Source: Neisseria dentiae (lineage in GTDB: Bacteria; Pseudomonadota; Gammaproteobacteria; Burkholderiales; Neisseriaceae). Taken from it: a stretch of 64,000 nt of DNA. The stretch spans positions 1 through 64,000 of the forward strand of contig NZ_CP059570.1 of the NCBI RefSeq assembly GCF_014055005.1. The letters are read 5' to 3'. A program made the translations under genes and the position numbers. Within the stretch, counting starts at the first letter, position 1; each line of letters opens with the position of its first letter. Below are positions 50,458-59,881 of the stretch, one piece after another. The notes under the pieces are model-generated. The model did no database searches. It was not told the DNA's origin and was given only the letters and a program-made list of their open reading frames with translations.

Positions 50458-51076
50458 GGTCGTTGTCGCCTGTCGGGTTGTTGCCCTTGAAAGTGGGCAT
50501 GGTTACGTCTTCTCCGGCATTGATGCCTTCCCTTACAAATACTTTTTTTACGGTGAGCATCAGGATTTTGATATCGAGCCAAAAGCTTTGGTTATCTATA
50601 TACCATACATCATAAGCAAATTTGTCGTCCCACGAAATCGCGTTGCGCCCGTTTACCTGCGCCCAGCCGGTGATGCCCGGTTTCATTTCGTGGCGGCGGT
50701 ATTGGAATTCGTTATAAAGCGGCAGGTATTTCATCAGCAGCGGGCGCGGGCCGACCAGGCTCATGTCGCCTTTGAGCACGTTCCACAACTCGGGCAGCTC
50801 GTCGAGGCTGGTGGCGCGCAGCTTTCTGCCGAACGGGGTGAGCCGCTCGCTGTCGGGCAGCGGGTTGCCGTTTGCATCAACGGCATCGCGCATGGAGCGG
50901 AATTTAATCATTTTGAACGGCTTGCCGTCTTTGCCCGGCCGCTCTTGGGTGAAAAACACGGGCGAGCCGAGGTTTTTGCGGATTAAATAGGCCAAAACCA
51001 GCAACACGGGCGATAAAACAATCAGCCCGGCAGCCGAGGCAGCGATGTCGAAAAGGCGTTTTATCAGCATATTCAT
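50444..51076 (-). CDS. Monotopic phosphoglycosyltransferase (PglC/PglB type)
   Basis: Initiates glycan assembly by moving a sugar-1-phosphate from UDP-sugar to undecaprenyl phosphate. The 210-residue protein is the minimal form: one re-entrant membrane helix (about 10-33), KMIKFRSMRD, the catalytic Asp92-Glu93 pair in TSLDELPEL and the GPRP loop. This matches Campylobacter PglC and the N-terminal half of Neisseria PglB. The extra C-terminal tail (NPTGDNDHDNQ) is acidic. ATG overlaps the preceding gene stop. Confidence 0.9.
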   Translation of the reverse strand: MNMLIKRLFDIAASAAGLIVLSPVLLVLAYLIRKNLGSPVFFTQERPGKDGKPFKMIKFRSMRDAVDANGNPLPDSERLTPFGRKLRATSLDELPELWNVLKGDMSLVGPRPLLMKYLPLYNEFQYRRHEMKPGITGWAQVNGRNAISWDDKFAYDVWYIDNQSFWLDIKILMLTVKKVFVREGINAGEDVTMPTFKGNNPTGDNDHDNQ

Positions 51077-52248
51077 TGTCGGCTCCCCAATTGTTCTACT
51101 AAGCGGACGATTTTTTGGTAGGCGATATCGCGCTTGAAGCGGCGCACGATTTCTTCGCTGTTAACCGGATCGTTTTTGTGTTGCAGGATTTGGCGGGCGG
51201 CGGCGGTAAAGCTTTCCACGTCGCCCGAGCGGTAGTTTGCGTGCGGCAGCAGGGTGAGGATTTCGTCGATTTCGCTGCTTACCTGACTGTTCAGTATGGG
51301 CTTTTCCAGCGCCATATAGTCGGAAAGCTTGTTGGTAACCGACTGCATGGCATACGAATGGATAGGGTTCACGGCAATGTCGCAGCCTTTGGCAACCGAC
51401 ATCATTTCGGCATAGGGGATATAGCCGTAAAACTTCACCGCCTCGGATTCGTATTGTTTGAGTTTTTCCAAATCGGGGCCGCCGCCCATGATGTGCAGCT
51501 CGACGTTTTCGCCCGCTTCGGCCAAACGCTGTATGCCTTTGCACACGGTTTCCATATCGTAGCTGTAGCTGAGGGTGCCCAAATAGAAGAAGCGGGTTTT
51601 ATCGCCGCTAAACGGTTTGGGTTGGGCGCTGCCCAGTTTGTCGTAATCCGCACCGATATACACCACTTCGCCGGGTGCGCCGGGGTTGGCTTCTTTGGCA
51701 CGGTCGAGATAGCTTTGCGACACGGCCACCAAGCCGTCGGCGTAAGCGTAGGCGGCGTTGGCGCGCGAAGCGAACGGCAGCAGGTTGTGGGGGATTTTTT
51801 TCAGGGCGGGGATAACCGAAGAGAAAGCCTCCGGCCAAACGTCCTGCACATCGACAATCAGTTTGTAGCCCAAGCGCGCTTTATGCTTGCCCAAAAGGAT
51901 ATTGGTGGCGATCAGCGGGTAGGCGGAATAAACCACGTCCCATTCGCCCGGCCGGCAGTTTTGCAGCCACTGTTCGAAATCTTTCACCAGCACATGATGG
52001 CTTTGCACGCGGGCGAGCGATACGTTTTTGGTGTAGCCGCTTTCTTTGAGCAGCTTCACTTTCAGACGGCCTTGCGAAGATTCTTCGGCCATTTCGGGCC
52101 GTCTGAAAGATTTGTTCAGATGCTTGAAGTTACTGGTGAGCAGCAGCACGTCGTGGGATTGCGCCAATAATACGGCCAAATACCAGAAACGGTTGAAATT
52201 AGGCTCGCCCGGCAACGAACAGTAGGGGGCAACGATGGCAATTTTCAT
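51073..52248 (-). CDS. Glycosyltransferase family 4 (WbuB-like)
   Basis: A 391-residue GT-B glycosyltransferase. N-terminal acceptor domain (MKIAIVAPYCSLPGEPNFNR; VDVQDVWPEAFSSVIP) and C-terminal donor domain with FFYLGTLSYSYDMETVCKGI and the acidic region NKLSDYMALEKPILNS. The DxWPE segment is typical of the WbuB/WcaI group. It probably adds the second or a later sugar. It overlaps the phosphoglycosyltransferase gene by four bases (ATGA). An in-frame DUS pair (52066-52110) encodes part of the N-terminal domain. Confidence 0.85.
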   Translation of the reverse strand: MKIAIVAPYCSLPGEPNFNRFWYLAVLLAQSHDVLLLTSNFKHLNKSFRRPEMAEESSQGRLKVKLLKESGYTKNVSLARVQSHHVLVKDFEQWLQNCRPGEWDVVYSAYPLIATNILLGKHKARLGYKLIVDVQDVWPEAFSSVIPALKKIPHNLLPFASRANAAYAYADGLVAVSQSYLDRAKEANPGAPGEVVYIGADYDKLGSAQPKPFSGDKTRFFYLGTLSYSYDMETVCKGIQRLAEAGENVELHIMGGGPDLEKLKQYESEAVKFYGYIPYAEMMSVAKGCDIAVNPIHSYAMQSVTNKLSDYMALEKPILNSQVSSEIDEILTLLPHANYRSGDVESFTAAARQILQHKNDPVNSEEIVRRFKRDIAYQKIVRLVEQLGSRQ

Positions 52249-52263
52249 AGCGGTTTCCTGTAT

Positions 52264-53334
52264 TTACATATTATAGGCGGCCAAGGTGGTGCGGTATATT
52301 TCTTCGTCGGAACACAGGTGCGTTACGCGGTCGTGCAGGGCTTTGCCCATGCGCCGGCGCAGTTCGGGGCTGGCGGCCAGCTTCTCAACGGCACCGGCAA
52401 AGGCCGCTTTGTCTTCAAACGGTATGCAGCGGCCGGTTTCGCCGTCGACCACCATTTCGGAAATACCCGCCGCATCATATGAAACCACGGGGGTTTCGTA
52501 TAAGCCGGCTTCCAGAATATTGTTGCCTACGCCCGCGCCGTGATCGCCGATTAAAACGGGCGTGTTGAGCAGGATATCGACTTCTTTGAAATAAGCGCCC
52601 AAGTCGCGCACGCCGCCGAGAAAGCTCACATGTTCGGCAATGCCCAGGTTTTGCGCCTGCGCTTTGAGGTTGTCTGTTTCTTCGCCTATGCCGGCCACCG
52701 AGAGCTTGACCGGCACGCCGCGGTCGAGCAGCGCTTTCACGATGTCGATGGTCAAGTGTACGGCACGGGTGCGGCTCAGGCGCGAGAGCGTGCCGAGCAT
52801 CACATAATCTTTGGCTGTTTTTTCTTGAACGGCGGCCGCTTTTTCGGGCAGGGCGTTGTAGGTGTAGGCAATGCGTGCGGCGGGGAAACCGTGGCGTATC
52901 AATTTGTCGCGCTCGTGTTTGCAGTTGCCGATGATATACACGCCGAGCCTGTCGAACAGTTTGGCGATTTTCGGATAGGTTTCGGGGTCGAGGCCGCGGG
53001 CGTGGTAAAACACTTTGGTTTTGGGCGAAACGATTTTGGCGGCTATGGCGCAGGCAGGTACGATGCGCGCCATCTGGCAGTGCACGATGTCGGGCCGCTC
53101 TTTGGCGAGCATGCGGGTGTAGGCCAGCATTCCTTTCAGATAGCCGCTTTTGCCGTTGTAGAAATCAATATCGTACCATTTCATCCCCACAGCTTTGGCT
53201 TCCGCAACCAAAGGGCCGTCTGAAGAAGCCAGAACCACGGTATGGCCGTGTTCGTGCAACAGCTTGCCCAAACGGAACGCTGCGTGTTCGGTGCCGCCCA
53301 GGCCGCTCATTGAAGTTGTGATGATAATTTTCAT
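52264..53334 (-). CDS. Glycosyltransferase family 4, paralogue A
   Basis: A 356-residue GT-B enzyme with the N-terminal glycine loop SGLGGTEHAAFRLGKLL, a nucleotide-sugar domain with MLGTLSRLSRTRAVHLTIDI and the EX7E-like region NILEAGLYETPVVSYDAAG. It is a paralogue of the next upstream gene: same length, and 41 of the first 60 residues agree. PglA-type galactosyltransferases of Neisseria look similar. The sugar transferred is unknown. Confidence 0.85.
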   Translation of the reverse strand: MKIIITTSMSGLGGTEHAAFRLGKLLHEHGHTVVLASSDGPLVAEAKAVGMKWYDIDFYNGKSGYLKGMLAYTRMLAKERPDIVHCQMARIVPACAIAAKIVSPKTKVFYHARGLDPETYPKIAKLFDRLGVYIIGNCKHERDKLIRHGFPAARIAYTYNALPEKAAAVQEKTAKDYVMLGTLSRLSRTRAVHLTIDIVKALLDRGVPVKLSVAGIGEETDNLKAQAQNLGIAEHVSFLGGVRDLGAYFKEVDILLNTPVLIGDHGAGVGNNILEAGLYETPVVSYDAAGISEMVVDGETGRCIPFEDKAAFAGAVEKLAASPELRRRMGKALHDRVTHLCSDEEIYRTTLAAYNM

Positions 53335-53471
53335 GGGTGCGATAGTTTTTGCATTTGTTAATTACAGTTGGACATAAAAACGATGTAAAAGATGCCTGCC
53401 GGTATGCAAATAAACTTTAACGGCAGGCAAGGTTTTTCAGACGGCCTTTACCGAAAGGCCGCCGCAGGTGT

Positions 53472-54542
53472 TTATATGCGGTATGCTTCCATCGTGGTCC
53501 GGTAGATTTCTTCGTCGGAACACAAAGCGTTAACGTGTTTGTTTAACGCCTTGCCCAACTGCTGCCGCAAGGGTTTGTCGTAAACCAGTTTTTCCACGGC
53601 GTCGGCAAAGCCCTGTTCGTCGCCGAGCTTGAAGCAGTAGCCCGTTTCGCCCTGTATTACCATTTCGGTGATGCCGCCCATGTTGTAGGTCACGACGGGG
53701 GTTTCATACAGCCCCGCCTCCAGCACATTGTTGCCCACACCCGCGCAGCTGTCGCCGGGGCAGCGGGGGTTGTTCAGCAAAATATCCACTTCTTTGAAAT
53801 ATTCGGTCAGATTGCGCACGCCGCCGAGAAAAGTTACTTTGTCGGCCACGCCCAAACGATCGGCCTGCGCTTTGAGTTTGTCCATGTCTTCGCCCACGCC
53901 CGCGATGTTGAGGCGGACGGGCAGGTGGCGGTCGAGCAGTATTTTGAAAATATCCAGCGTTTGATCCACCGCGCGCAGATAGTCGAGCCTTGAGAGCGTG
54001 CCCAGCGTTACATAATCTTTTTCAGCCTTTTCGGGCACATAATCCACTTTGTGCAGGGCGTTGTAAGTATAGGTGACGCGGTTTGCGGGAAAGCCGTGGC
54101 GGATTAATTTGTCGCGTTCGTGTTTGCAGTTGGCGATGATATACACGCCCAGCCTGCGGAAAATCTTCACCACTTTCGGATAGGTTTCCGCCACCAGGCC
54201 GCGGGCGTGCCAAAACACCTTGGTGCGCGGCGACGCAAGTTTGGCGGCTACGGCGCAGGCGGGCACGATGCGCGCCATCTGGCAGTGGACGATATCGGGT
54301 TTTTCCTGCCGCACCAGTTTGAAAAACGCCTGCATTCCCTTCAAATAACCCAACCCGCCGCCGTTATAGAAATCAATGGGCTGCCACTTCATGCCCGCTT
54401 CGCGGCAATCGCCGACCAGCGGGCCGTCTGAAGAGGCCAGCAGCACTTCGTGTCCCTTGTTGCACAACAAACGCCCCAAACGGTAGGTGGCGTTTTCCGT
54501 GCCGCCCAAGCCGCTCATCGAGGTGGCTAGAATGATTTTCAT
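53472..54542 (-). CDS. Glycosyltransferase family 4, paralogue B
   Basis: A 356-residue GT-B enzyme, tandem paralogue of 52264-53334, with SGLGGTENATYRLGRLL and NVLEAGLYETPVVTYNMGG. It starts three bases after the wzy stop and is preceded by AAAGG. The two genes are separated by 137 bases with a DUS. The pair suggests a duplication followed by a change in linkage or acceptor. Confidence 0.85.
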   Translation of the reverse strand: MKIILATSMSGLGGTENATYRLGRLLCNKGHEVLLASSDGPLVGDCREAGMKWQPIDFYNGGGLGYLKGMQAFFKLVRQEKPDIVHCQMARIVPACAVAAKLASPRTKVFWHARGLVAETYPKVVKIFRRLGVYIIANCKHERDKLIRHGFPANRVTYTYNALHKVDYVPEKAEKDYVTLGTLSRLDYLRAVDQTLDIFKILLDRHLPVRLNIAGVGEDMDKLKAQADRLGVADKVTFLGGVRNLTEYFKEVDILLNNPRCPGDSCAGVGNNVLEAGLYETPVVTYNMGGITEMVIQGETGYCFKLGDEQGFADAVEKLVYDKPLRQQLGKALNKHVNALCSDEEIYRTTMEAYRI

Positions 54543-54545
54543 GAA

Positions 54546-55835
54546 TCAATACCTTTTATTATAAGTTTCAGCAGAGTAAACGTTTTCAGACGGCCTGCGT
54601 CCGAAGAAATAAACGGCCAGCAGAAAGCAGGGCAGCCAGATAAAAGGCAGCCGCAGAATAGACGAAGGAATAAACCCGCCGATTAAAAACACGGCCATGC
54701 CGGTTAGGGCAAACATACGCACCTTGCCGCTGATGCCGCCCGCCGCTGCAAACAGGGTGGTGTAGCCTGCCACATAAAGCAGGAAACCCAGCAGCGACAC
54801 GATGCCGAAGCCCAGATAAAGCTCGATAACGAAACTGTGCGGGTTTTCAAACCCCAAACTGCTGCCGATGTGGCCGCCGAAAAATTCGCCGAAGTTTTTC
54901 GGGCCGTAGCCGGTGAACAGGGCGGGAATATTGTTCCAAAAGTGGTTGTAGATTTCCTGGCGCGAAGAAACTGAATTGTCGCTGCCGAAATCGTATAAAA
55001 AGAGATAAATGCGGGTGGAAAAACGCTCTAAAAATTCGTTGCTGTTTAACGAGAGCAGAAAATCCTGCACCGCATATTGCGGAATCATGGCCACCAGCAG
55101 GTAAAGCAGCACGATGGAAAACACGGTGGCCAAGCCGTTTTTACGGTAGAGCAGCGTTAACAGGGCAACCAGAAAATAACAGGCGATGGCGGTGCGCGAC
55201 ACACTGGCGAAAATCACCAGGCCGAGCAGCGCAAACAAGCCCCAGCCGACCAGCACCTCTTTGCGGTTGCGGCCCAGCTGCGTGAAAAACACCAACACGG
55301 CGGGCGTGAGGCACACGGCGGTGGTGGCGAGGTTGTTGGGGTTGAAAAACAACCCTTTCACCGCACCCGCTTCCAGCGCCAGCTCTTCGATAGCGGTAAC
55401 AAACTGAATGCCTGCGCCGATTTCGAAAAAAGGCGGAATACAGATAAACGCCGCAAAAAACAGAATCAGCCGCTGGATAAAGCCCAGCGGGTTGGGCGAG
55501 TGCGCAACGATTTGGTAGAGCAGGTAGAAAAAACACGGCAGCGAGAGGAAAAACATCAAATCGACAAACTGGGAGCCGGTAATCGGCGAAATCACCAAAT
55601 GCAGCGCGCTCCAGCCCGCCATCACGGCCAAGCCCGCAAGCAGCACGGCGATGCCCGAAGGAAAGCGTTTGTTTTCGAGCAGGACGGCAAGCACCGTGCA
55701 GAGGATAAACAGAATGGTTAAAAGGTTGTCGATACGTTGGATGCCGAGAAAATACGACATCGCCGGGCCGACCATATAGGCGCCCAGCATGCCGTAAACC
55801 AGCAGCATATACAGATGGATGTTTTTAACTTTCAT
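54546..55835 (-). CDS. wzy: O-antigen polymerase/ligase family protein (Wzy candidate)
   Basis: A 429-residue inner-membrane protein with about 11-12 membrane segments and a large periplasmic loop after VFSIVLLYLLVAMIPQYA. The Wzy_C-type loop includes GYGPKNFGEFFGGHIGSSLG and ENPHSFVIELYLGFG, with the histidine that is typical of the O-antigen ligase/polymerase superfamily. Within a Wzx/Wza/Wzc locus it is most likely the polymerase. A WaaL/PglL-type ligase role is possible. Confidence 0.78.
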   Translation of the reverse strand: MKVKNIHLYMLLVYGMLGAYMVGPAMSYFLGIQRIDNLLTILFILCTVLAVLLENKRFPSGIAVLLAGLAVMAGWSALHLVISPITGSQFVDLMFFLSLPCFFYLLYQIVAHSPNPLGFIQRLILFFAAFICIPPFFEIGAGIQFVTAIEELALEAGAVKGLFFNPNNLATTAVCLTPAVLVFFTQLGRNRKEVLVGWGLFALLGLVIFASVSRTAIACYFLVALLTLLYRKNGLATVFSIVLLYLLVAMIPQYAVQDFLLSLNSNEFLERFSTRIYLFLYDFGSDNSVSSRQEIYNHFWNNIPALFTGYGPKNFGEFFGGHIGSSLGFENPHSFVIELYLGFGIVSLLGFLLYVAGYTTLFAAAGGISGKVRMFALTGMAVFLIGGFIPSSILRLPFIWLPCFLLAVYFFGRRPSENVYSAETYNKRY

Positions 55836-55846
55836 CGCCTGCCCCG

Positions 55847-57019
55847 TTAGTTGTGCGCAGTATTAAGCACGGCGCGGTATTGCGCTTTGATTTGCCCGAT
55901 TACACTTTGTTCGCCGTATTCGTTCAAACAGTTTTCGCGCAGCACGGCGGCATCGTAGCGGCCGCGGTTTTCATACAGTTCCACCAGCGCGCCGGCCAGC
56001 GCACCGATGTTTTCGGTGGGCACCAGCAGGCCGTTTTCGGGGGTAACGGTAGAGTTCGGCCCGCCGCAGCGGGTGGCGATAACGGGCAGCCCCTGCGACA
56101 AGGCTTCAATGAAGACCACGCCGAAGGTTTCGTGGCGGCTGGCCAGCACGAAAGCATCGCTTTGGCGCATCAGGGCCAGCACTTCTTCGTTTTGCAGTTT
56201 GCCCAAAAACGTAACCGAATTTCCGATGCCGAGTTTGCGGGTCAGTTCGTGCAGTTGCGCATCGGCCAGGCCGGTGCCGCCGATTTTCAGCTTGAGGCCG
56301 GGGTGCTTTTTCAGCGCTTCGGCAAAGGCGGGCAGCAGAATGTCGTAGCCTTTGTTGTAGTTGAGGTGGGCAACCGAGCAAAACGTAAAACCGTCGTTCT
56401 GCGGTTTGTTTGCCGCATCGAAAGGCTCGGCGAATTTGGCCGGCAGGATGTTGGGGATATACTGCCAATCCAGCCCGTCGTATTCGCTTTCGAGCAGGCG
56501 GCAGAAATCGCGGCTCACGGCGATGCGGGCGGCGCATTGTTTTGCCGAACGCATCATGGCGTCGCGCTGCCAGTCGCGCACCAGTTTGCGCGCATAAGTG
56601 GAGCTGTGTTCGGTGAGCACATAGGGAATGCCGGTTTCGCTGTGGATTTCGTGCGCTAGAATGCCGCCGTAGTTCATGCTGTGGGCGTGGATGATGTCGG
56701 GGCGGCCGTGTTCGCGCACATAGCGGCGGAAGAGTTTCCAGCCCGCCTTCAGCCAGCGGCTGCGGTCGATGGCGGTGCGCGGAAAGAAATACATGCTTTT
56801 ATAAAGATAGGTGGGGATGTGCGCTTCAACAAAGCTGCGCACGCCGTAGCCGCCGGTGAAAATCGACTTTGGCTCACCGCGCATCGAGCGGAAAACGGGG
56901 GCGATCACGCCCACCTGCACGCCGGCGCGCTGCAAGGCCTGCGCCTGCTGCTGGAAGAAAATACCGTTGATATCGCCGGGGCCGGAAGGATACCAAGAGG
57001 GAATGATTAAAACGTGCAT
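55847..57019 (-). CDS. Glycosyltransferase family 4
   Basis: A 390-residue GT-B enzyme. Start MHVLIIPSWYPSGPGDINGI, acceptor domain with IIHAHSMNYGGILAHEI, donor domain with FLGKLQNEEVLALMRQSDAF and VLASRHETFGVVFIEALSQG, which carries the EX7E pair. It is not closely related to the three other glycosyltransferases downstream. Eleven bases separate it from wzy. Confidence 0.86.
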   Translation of the reverse strand: MHVLIIPSWYPSGPGDINGIFFQQQAQALQRAGVQVGVIAPVFRSMRGEPKSIFTGGYGVRSFVEAHIPTYLYKSMYFFPRTAIDRSRWLKAGWKLFRRYVREHGRPDIIHAHSMNYGGILAHEIHSETGIPYVLTEHSSTYARKLVRDWQRDAMMRSAKQCAARIAVSRDFCRLLESEYDGLDWQYIPNILPAKFAEPFDAANKPQNDGFTFCSVAHLNYNKGYDILLPAFAEALKKHPGLKLKIGGTGLADAQLHELTRKLGIGNSVTFLGKLQNEEVLALMRQSDAFVLASRHETFGVVFIEALSQGLPVIATRCGGPNSTVTPENGLLVPTENIGALAGALVELYENRGRYDAAVLRENCLNEYGEQSVIGQIKAQYRAVLNTAHN

Positions 57020-57068
57020 AATGTATTGCCTTGTTATTATTAAAGTCCGTTAGGTTTTCGGGTGCGGC

Positions 57069-58487
57069 TTATCTTTTCAGACGGCCTTTCGCTTTCGCCG
57101 TTAAAGCGCCGATGGCGGCGCGGTGTTTCCGATACAGCGCGGCCAATGCGGCCAGCCAGAACAGGGCGAAAATATAATAATTGCCGCTGTTGCCGAAATA
57201 AGTGTAAACCAGGCATACCGCCAGGCAGGCAAAGGTGGTGCCGTAGAGTTTGGCGCGCGGCAGCGGCAGCCACAAGCGGGCCGAAGCCTCGCTTTTCAAC
57301 ACCGAAAACACCCAGAAAGCCACGGCGGTGGACATGGCCGCACCTTTCGCGCCCAAGGCGGGCACCAAAACATATAAAAGCGCGGCGTTCACCAGCAGGG
57401 CGGTTATCGAAAACACCGTAATCAGCCAGGTTTTTTTGCTCACGTTGATGCCGATGCCGGTTACTTCGGTTAAGGTGTAGAGCAGCGGAAACAGCATGCT
57501 CGAGAGCAGGATAAACTGCACCGGCGCATATTTTTCGGGCAGTATCCAAGTAACCAGCGGCGAAAAAATCCCCACAATGCAGATGAGTGCGGCGATCAGG
57601 CCGGTCATCGATTCGGTGATACCGCCGATTTTATCCAAGTTGGTGTTTTCTTTCACCCATCTGAACACCATCGGTGCCCAGATAACCGAAAAAATATTCT
57701 GGAAAATCAGCGCAATCGCGCCGAAACTCACCGCCATCGAATACACGCCCAGCTCCGACAGCCCCGCCAGCTCTTTCAGCAGAAAACGGTCTATCGAGGT
57801 AAAGCCCCAATAGGCCAGCCCGCCCAAAGCCAGCGGCACGCCGTAGCGCAGGCTTTCTTTCAGCAGCGGAGCCGACAGCGGTGCGGCAGCGGCGGCTTTC
57901 AGCTCGCGGCGCGTTTGCAGGGCCAAAATGCCCACCGTTACCGCCTGCGACAACGCATAGGCCAGCACCAGCGTCAGGGTGTCGGTGGGCAGGGCGGCGG
58001 CCACATAAACCAGCACAAACACCAAAATCAGCACTTTCGGCGTGAGCTGGCTGATGGAAAAGGCGAAGGCTTTTTCCTGCATGCGCAGAATCAGCGCGAA
58101 ATAGCGCGACAGCACCGAGCTGGTAAAAAACACCAAACACAGCAAACCCAAAACGCTGCTGCTGATTTCGAGCACCGCTTCAGACGGCCACGACAGCCGC
58201 CATACCGCCACGCCGCCGCAAAACAGCAGGGTCAGCAGCAGCGGCGGCACAATCACGGCTTTAAACAGGGCGGCTTTGTTTTCGGCGGCGTGGTATTCGC
58301 GGATATACGACTGGTCCAAACCCAAACCGGCCAGCGTGAGGGTGAGTGCCGACACGGTTTGCAGCAGCACGATACGGCCGATGTCTTCGGCAGGGTAATA
58401 CCAAGAAATCAGCGGCAGGGAAACGATTCCGATGGCGGCGCTGCCTACGGGGCCGAGCGCGTAGCCCAATAATTTTCGTGCATTCAT
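57069..58487 (-). CDS. wzx: Polysaccharide flippase (Wzx)
   Basis: A 472-residue membrane protein with about 12-14 segments of the polysaccharide transport (MATE/MVF) superfamily; it would turn the lipid-linked repeat unit across the inner membrane. The start MNARKLLGYALGPVGSAAIG at 58487 is chosen from family pattern; no strong ribosome site precedes it. A DUS encodes part of the C-terminal GRLKR. It lies downstream of the wbp genes and upstream of glycosyltransferases. Confidence 0.87.
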   Translation of the reverse strand: MNARKLLGYALGPVGSAAIGIVSLPLISWYYPAEDIGRIVLLQTVSALTLTLAGLGLDQSYIREYHAAENKAALFKAVIVPPLLLTLLFCGGVAVWRLSWPSEAVLEISSSVLGLLCLVFFTSSVLSRYFALILRMQEKAFAFSISQLTPKVLILVFVLVYVAAALPTDTLTLVLAYALSQAVTVGILALQTRRELKAAAAAPLSAPLLKESLRYGVPLALGGLAYWGFTSIDRFLLKELAGLSELGVYSMAVSFGAIALIFQNIFSVIWAPMVFRWVKENTNLDKIGGITESMTGLIAALICIVGIFSPLVTWILPEKYAPVQFILLSSMLFPLLYTLTEVTGIGINVSKKTWLITVFSITALLVNAALLYVLVPALGAKGAAMSTAVAFWVFSVLKSEASARLWLPLPRAKLYGTTFACLAVCLVYTYFGNSGNYYIFALFWLAALAALYRKHRAAIGALTAKAKGRLKR

Positions 58488-58539
58488 AAAATAACAGAAG
58501 CGTAGTCGGGCAACGCTTCTCAGGTGAAACAAAATAAAA

Positions 58540-58680
58540 ACGATACAGCATTGCCTCGCCCGGCTCGAAGAGAACGATTTGGTAAGCCGCTGAAGCGGCA
58601 ACAGAATCGGTTCCGCACTATTTGTAGTGTCTGCGGCTTCGTCGCCTTGTTTCGTTTTAATTTTGTTTAATTTTGTTTTG
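58540..58680. repeat. Diverged Neisseria 150-bp repeat between wbpE and wzx
   Basis: The run from GCATTGCCTCGCC through GAATCGGTTCCGCACTATTT to CTGCGGCTTCGTCGCCTTGT matches, with many changes, a repeat that I know from meningococcal genomes with TATAGTGGATTA ends. Here the ends are degraded. It fills the gap before wzx together with a small hairpin AGAAGCG...CGCTTCT (58496-58520). Confidence 0.6.
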
Positions 58681-58690
58681 CTGCAAAAGT

Positions 58691-58765
58691 TTTTCAGACG
58701 GCCTTCGGAACATCACAACGCGTGCGTTCCGAAAGCGCCTGCCTATTTTTATAGGCCGTCTGAAA
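58691..58765 (-). terminator. Wide DUS inverted repeat after wbpE
   Basis: TTTTTCAGACGGCCT at 58689 and AGGCCGTCTGAAA at 58753 face each other. Between them, TTCGGAAC and GTTCCGAA form an inner stem around ACAACGCGTGC. The nested structure lies four bases past the wbpE stop and could terminate the wbp transcript before wzx. Confidence 0.6.
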
Positions 58766-58769
58766 CCCA

Positions 58770-59849
58770 TCAAACGGCGGCTTTGAGCGCTTCGGCCACC
58801 TGCCGCACCTGCGCTTCGGTCAGATACGGGTGCATGGGCAGGCTCATCACTTCTTCGGCAACTTTGTCGCCCACGGGCAGCACGGCATCGCTGGCCACTG
58901 CGGGCTGTTTGTTGAGCGGAATCGGATAGTGCACGGCGGTGGGAATGCCTGCTTCTTTCAGCTTGGCCTGCACCGCGTCGCGGTTTTTCACGCGCACGGT
59001 GTATTGCGCGTAGGCGCTGCGGTTGTGCGCCTCAACAAACGGGGCGGCGATGCCGGCCTCGGCAAGGGCGGCGGCATACCAGGCGGCTACCTGCTGGCGC
59101 AGCTGCATTTCTTCTTCGAGTATGGCCAGTTTGGGCAGCAGAATCGCGGCCTGCAAGGTGTCGAGACGGCTGTTTACGCCCACGCGGATATGGTGGTAGC
59201 GGCGGTCTTGGCCGTGGCGGGCAATCTGGCGGATAACGGTTGCCAGCTCTTCGTCGTTGGTAAACACCGCGCCGCCGTCGCCGTAGCAGCCCAGCGGTTT
59301 GCTGGGGAAGAAGCTGGTGCAGGCGATGGTGGTGAGGTTGCAGGATTTGCGGCCTTTGTAGGTGGCGCCGAAACTTTGCGCGGCATCTTCAATCACGGGC
59401 AGGTTGTGTTTGGCGGCGATTTCGTTGATGGCATCGAAGTCGGCGCATTGGCCGTAAAGCGAAACGGGGATAATGGCTTTGGTACGCGGCGTAATCGCAG
59501 CTTCGAGCTTGGCGGGGTCGATGTTGTAGGTGGATTCGATCACATCCACATACACCGGCTTGGCGCCCAACAGCGCCACGGTTTCGGCGGTGGCGATGTA
59601 GGTGAAACCGGGGGTGATCACTTCGTCGCCCGCGCCCACGCCCAAGGCCATCAGCGCGATTTGCAGCGCATCGGTGCCGTTGGCCACGCTGATGCAGTAT
59701 TGCGCGCCGCAGTAGGCTTTCAACTGTTCTTCAAGCTCGGCCACTTCGGGGCCGAGAATATAGGCACCGTGGGCGAGCACTTTTTGGATGTTGGCATCAA
59801 TTTGCGGTTTGATGCGCGCCTGTTGCGCGGCGAGGTCGATAAACTGCAT
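58770..59849 (-). CDS. wbpE: WbpE-type sugar 3-aminotransferase
   Basis: PLP-dependent transaminase of the DegT family, 359 residues. It should aminate the 3-keto sugar made by WbpB, using glutamate. Features: FIDLAAQQARIKPQIDANI at the N-terminus, VIEDAAQSFGATYKGRK and the PLP lysine in FFPSKPLGCYGDGGAV near 185. The start at 59849 is preceded by AAGGA; the long frame before it is spurious. It follows wbpD by 32 bases. Confidence 0.9.
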   Translation of the reverse strand: MQFIDLAAQQARIKPQIDANIQKVLAHGAYILGPEVAELEEQLKAYCGAQYCISVANGTDALQIALMALGVGAGDEVITPGFTYIATAETVALLGAKPVYVDVIESTYNIDPAKLEAAITPRTKAIIPVSLYGQCADFDAINEIAAKHNLPVIEDAAQSFGATYKGRKSCNLTTIACTSFFPSKPLGCYGDGGAVFTNDEELATVIRQIARHGQDRRYHHIRVGVNSRLDTLQAAILLPKLAILEEEMQLRQQVAAWYAAALAEAGIAAPFVEAHNRSAYAQYTVRVKNRDAVQAKLKEAGIPTAVHYPIPLNKQPAVASDAVLPVGDKVAEEVMSLPMHPYLTEAQVRQVAEALKAAV

Positions 59850-59881
59850 GGTGTTTGTCCTTCGCGTATTTGATTGGAATA

